NCBI GenBank assembly: GCA_965221295.1
Contig: OZ244879.1
Location: forward strand, 1 to 64,000
Direction of reading: 5' to 3'
Source of the DNA: Bin87 sp965221295
Lineage (GTDB): Bacteria; Chloroflexota; Dehalococcoidia; Lucifugimonadales; UBA3495
Length of the DNA stretch: 64,000 nt
The stretch's first letter is position 1, and every line of letters starts with the position of its first letter. The notes under the pieces were generated by a model. The model saw nothing but the letters and a program-made list of their open reading frames with translations. It searched no databases and was not told the origin of the DNA. Positions 61,213 to 64,000 of this stretch are shown here, piece by piece. The translations under genes were made by a program, and so were the position numbers.

Positions 61213-62349
61213 ATGGCCAGGCGCTTGCTCAAGGAATTGGAAAGGTCTTACGGTTTCGACGAAGTCGCCATCGTCCCAGGCGATGTCACCATCAACCCTG
61301 AAATGACCTCGACTCAAATGAGCATCGGGCCGTATTCCTTCGACGCGCCCGTGATCGCGTCCGCAATGGACGGCTCCGTTTCCCCTCGCTTCGCCAACCT
61401 CATGCACGAGATGGGCGGCTTGGGAGCCCTCAACGGCGAAGGCCTCTACACCCGCTACGATGATCCCTATTCCGTCCTGGAGGAAATCATCTCCATGGAC
61501 CAGGCCGAAGTCACCGAGTACCTCCAAGAGGTTTACAGCGAGCCAGTCAAGGAAAACTTGATCGGCGAACGGGTGCAGGAAATCAAGAACTCCGGCGCCA
61601 TCGCCGCCATCGCCTTCACCCCTCAAACCACCAAAACCTTCAGCCCGCTGGCGGTGGAAGCTGGCGCCGACATCATCATCGTGCAGTCCACTGTGACCAC
61701 GGCGCGGCACATTTCCCGCAGCTATCGTGGCCTGATCTTCTCGGAACTCATCAGCGACCTCAAGGTTCCCGTGATGGTTGGCAACTGCGTCAGCTACAGC
61801 GTCGCCAGCGAACTGATGGATACCGGCGTCGACGCCGTATTGGTCGGGGTCGGACCCGGAGCCGCCTGCACCACGAGAGAAGTAACCGGGGTCGGCGTTC
61901 CACAGGTTACCGCCACCCTGGAATGCGCCGCCGCCCGGGAGGACTACTTCGAACGCACCGGACGGTACGTCAGCATCATCACCGATGGCGGGCTGCGCAC
62001 CGGCGGCGACGTCTGCAAGGCGATGGCCAGCGGCGCCGATGGCGTCATGCTGGGCACCCCCTTCGCCCAGGCCGCCGAAGCCCCCGGCCGCGGCTACAAC
62101 TGGGGCATGGCCAACGCCCATCCCGAACTCCCACGAGGCACCCGCATCAACGTCGGAACCAAGGGTAGCCTCCGCCAATTGCTACACGGGCCCAGCAGCG
62201 TCACCAACGGCACCCAAAATCTTGTCGGCGCTCTGCGCGTTGCCATGGGCATGTGCGGCGCCTATACTGTCCGGGATTTCCACAAGGCCGAAATGGTGAT
62301 CGCCCCAGCGATCAAAACCGAAGGCAAGCATTACCAGATGTTGGGCTGA
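61213..62349 (+). CDS. guaB3: GuaB3-family IMP dehydrogenase-like protein
   Basis: The 378-residue TIM-barrel protein has SFDAPVIASAMDGSVSP, the phosphate- and Cys-loop GVGPGAACTTREVTGVGVPQ and IITDGGLRTGGDVCKAMASG with GADGVMLGT. The catalytic-loop Cys is present, and the CBS pair of classical GuaB is absent. These features and the MARRLLKELERSYGFDEVAI start define the GuaB3 group of Actinobacteria and Chloroflexota. It probably oxidises IMP or acts on a related purine nucleotide. A GAGGTGA ribosome site precedes the ATG. The UGSC selenoprotein gene begins 25 bases after its stop. Confidence 0.93.
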   Translation: MARRLLKELERSYGFDEVAIVPGDVTINPEMTSTQMSIGPYSFDAPVIASAMDGSVSPRFANLMHEMGGLGALNGEGLYTRYDDPYSVLEEIISMDQAEVTEYLQEVYSEPVKENLIGERVQEIKNSGAIAAIAFTPQTTKTFSPLAVEAGADIIIVQSTVTTARHISRSYRGLIFSELISDLKVPVMVGNCVSYSVASELMDTGVDAVLVGVGPGAACTTREVTGVGVPQVTATLECAAAREDYFERTGRYVSIITDGGLRTGGDVCKAMASGADGVMLGTPFAQAAEAPGRGYNWGMANAHPELPRGTRINVGTKGSLRQLLHGPSSVTNGTQNLVGALRVAMGMCGAYTVRDFHKAEMVIAPAIKTEGKHYQMLG

Positions 62350-62374
62350 AAATATCCCTATCCGGAGGATTCAT

Positions 62375-62911
62375 ATGACCACCGCAACCATCCAGATTCT
62401 CGACCCCAGACCGGAGCGGAACGCCACCGAACGCGCCGCCGCTGGTCGTCTCCCCAACCTGGCCGGCAAGACCATCGGCCTCTTGGAAAATCGCAAGTAC
62501 CACTCCGACAACTTCCTACAGGAATTGCAGGTCATTCTGGAGGAGGAGTACGCGGTTGAGCGGGTATTGTACCTTCGCAAGTTCAGCTTCAGCGCTCCCT
62601 GCTCTGACGAAACCATCGAAGAGCTGATTGAGCAGTGCGATGCAGTGGTGCACGGAATCGCGGATTGAGGGAGCTGCACGGCGTGGGGTCTCCACGACAC
62701 AGTAGTAACCGAAAGCCGCGGCGTTCCTTCCGTCAGCGTCATCACCGAAAGCTTCACCCGGGCCGCGCACGCTCGCGCTTCCTCCCTGGGAATGCCCGGA
62801 GTCCAGATTCTGGCCCTGCCCAGTCCGTTGGCGCCTCGCTCCATTCCAGAGGTGCGCCAGATGGCCCACGAGTACGCCGGGCAGATCGCCGAAATGCTCA
62901 CCAAGAGCTAA
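62375..62911 (+). CDS. UGSC-family selenoprotein, in-frame UGA read as selenocysteine
   Basis: The frame starts MTTATIQILDPRPERNATER (GGAGG 6 bases upstream) and continues to AVVHGIAD. There a TGA at 62666-62668 is followed in the same frame by GSCTAWGLHDTVVTESRGVP and then GVQILALPSP to a TAA at 62911. The run D-U-G-S-C is the hallmark of the UGSC selenoprotein family, so the product is one 178-residue protein with Sec98, not a 97-residue fragment. A hairpin with a GGTCT loop follows the TGA. UGSC proteins are thought to be thiol- or metal-active, but no reaction is known to me. The selA, selB, selC and selD genes needed must lie elsewhere. Confidence 0.88.
62682..62696 (+). promoter_or_regulatory. 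Bacterial SECIS-like hairpin for Sec98
   Basis: CGTGG pairs with CCACG around the loop GGTCT, starting 13 bases after the TGA. The E. coli fdhF SECIS has the same GGU-containing apical loop at a similar distance (11 bases). The stem is short but perfect and lies within coding sequence, as bacterial SECIS elements do. Confidence 0.75.
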
Positions 62912-63385
62912 ACGCCCACGGAGCGCGCAAAGCATCCGGCGCGGCGGCGGCGCTTGGGCTGCCGAAACGCCGGATGGCGCGTATCTGCTTGCCACGCCAG
63001 ACCGTCCGTCGCGTATTCCCGTTGCCCACGCTCCACGGCTAGGGAAACGCTGCCTCCAATGACCGATTATCGCTTTCCGATACCGGCATCGTCCCGATCA
63101 GGCTGAGTGGTCGGATGGTCAATCTGCCGGAGGCTCGACGCGCCCGGTTCCCCGAGTTGACTGCGGCGTTATCATCGCCCAGCGCCCGTTCGCGGCGCCG
63201 CCAAATCAGAACGGGCGTAATCAAGTCTGCGACCTTCCATCGCTCAACGCCCCAGGAACCGGAGGGCGATCCGTGCGAGCGCGTTAGACGATCCCACCCG
63301 GGGTAAAGGCGCCCCGGCAGTGTCCGTCAGCTCACGCCACCATCAACCATCCCAACTGCGATCCCATCTTGTCGAGTAACGTTTA
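62912..63385. other. Intergenic region without a recognised gene
   Basis: The 470 bases between the selenoprotein and the next gene show no coding frame with a good start. No clear terminator or promoter consensus was found. Confidence 0.5.
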
Positions 63386-64000
63386 TGACTGCTAACTCCG
63401 CAGCCCTCAACTCCCGGCGCATCGACCTGCCCGACGCCTACGACGCCATACAGGACTACTACGAAGAACAGGGCTGGACCGATGGTATGCCAGTGGCGCC
63501 CGCCACCGAAGACGCCGTGCGTCGTATGCTCGGCCCCTGGGGCGAAGACCCATCCCTTTCCCTGGGGGTCGCCCAACCATCCAACGCCGAAGTGACCATC
63601 GAAAAGGTAGCCATCAACGCCGTGATGGCGGGTTGCCGGCCCGAATACTTTCCCGTGGTGGTGGCGTGCGTTAAAGCCGCAATGCAGACGCCGTTCAACC
63701 TGGCCGGTTGTCAGGCCACCACCGGAGGCGCCGCCCCGGTGGTCATCGTGAACGGACCCATCGCCGAACGCCTGGGCATCAACGGCGATTCCGGCGCGTT
63801 CGGTCCGGGTTACCGGGCCAACGCTACCATCGGCCGCGCCCTCCGGCTCTTCGTTCGCAACGTGGCCGGGCTGGTCATTGGGGACATGGACAAAGCGACC
63901 CTGGCCATGCCTGGGCGCTACTCGTTCTGCTTCGCGGAGAACGAGGCTCGCAGCCCGTGGGAACCCCGCCACGTTGAGCTGGGCCTGGATCCCCAGGACA
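63386..64000 (+). CDS. N-terminal part of a protein probably of the larger UGSC-type family
   Basis: The ATG at 63386 opens a frame with no stop before the window end, at least 205 residues. It reads RIDLPDAYDAIQDYYEEQGW and TDGMPVAPATEDAVRRMLGP, then NLAGCQATTGGAAPVVIVNG, GINGDSGAFGPGYRANATIG and GRYSFCFAENEARSPWEPRH. This composition resembles proteins I recall as the larger form of UGSC (seleno)proteins, which fits its place after the short one. The assignment is from memory of the family pattern and the C-terminal part cannot be seen. The ribosome site is weak. Confidence 0.6.

Noticed and set aside
62375..62668. A separate 97-residue protein ending at the TGA
   Set aside because: The D-UGA-G-S-C context, the downstream frame and the SECIS-like hairpin show that the TGA is read as selenocysteine.

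Overview
The window is a high-GC bacterial chromosome segment that looks like Chloroflexota, probably a Dehalococcoidia/SAR202-like lineage. This rests on gene content: a GuaB3-type IMP dehydrogenase, Pro/Thr-rich membrane-anchored surface proteins, scattered single catabolic oxidoreductases and hydrolases, and MEP-pathway isoprenoid genes. The lineage is an inference; there is no 16S gene here to confirm it.

Layout. 1-6.2 kb: MEP-pathway genes ispD and ispF with cysS, an FAD-linked oxidase and a small protein with its own promoter and terminator. 6.2-24.6 kb: metabolic and transport genes (glutamine-dependent NAD synthetase, RND permease, fluoroacetate-dehalogenase-like hydrolase, retropepsin-like protease, amidase, HEPN pair, TPP enzyme with MFS exporter, AhpD-like protein, EamA transporter, GMC oxidoreductase, 6-oxocamphor-hydrolase-like crotonase). 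They are separated by palindromic MITE-like repeats. 24.6-37 kb: an accessory zone of decayed IS5 and IS256 transposases, two complementary remnants of one antitoxin/PIN-toxin module, tRNA-Ile, a NYN-domain protein and three large surface proteins. 37.4-49.7 kb: a complete type I-G CRISPR-Cas locus with 44 repeats and cas2, cas4-cas1, csb3, cas3, csb2 and csb1, all transcribed on the minus strand toward and through the array. 49.7-58.1 kb: a gene-poor, element-like region. It holds a solitary degenerate CRISPR repeat upstream of the cas operon, a regulator with three XRE helix-turn-helix units, a 41-codon gene broken by an amber codon, repeated non-coding units, palindrome and iteron-like clusters, and a serine recombinase whose 3' end runs into tRNA-Lys. 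58.1-64 kb: core genes again (5S rRNA, clpC, guaB3), then a UGSC-family selenoprotein read through an in-frame UGA with a bSECIS hairpin, and the start of a second gene probably of the same family.

How parts work together. The cas genes form one overlapping operon that ends in the leader and array, so one promoter upstream of csb1 could drive interference, adaptation and possibly crRNA synthesis. The solitary repeat lies divergently upstream of csb1 behind a weak promoter-like sequence, where an autoregulatory guide RNA would be expected. The 49.7-58.1 kb stretch resembles an integrated element ending at tRNA-Lys, with recombinase, ribbon-helix-helix and XRE regulators and repeated candidate structured RNAs as its main content. 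That RNA family is the feature least explained by known families.
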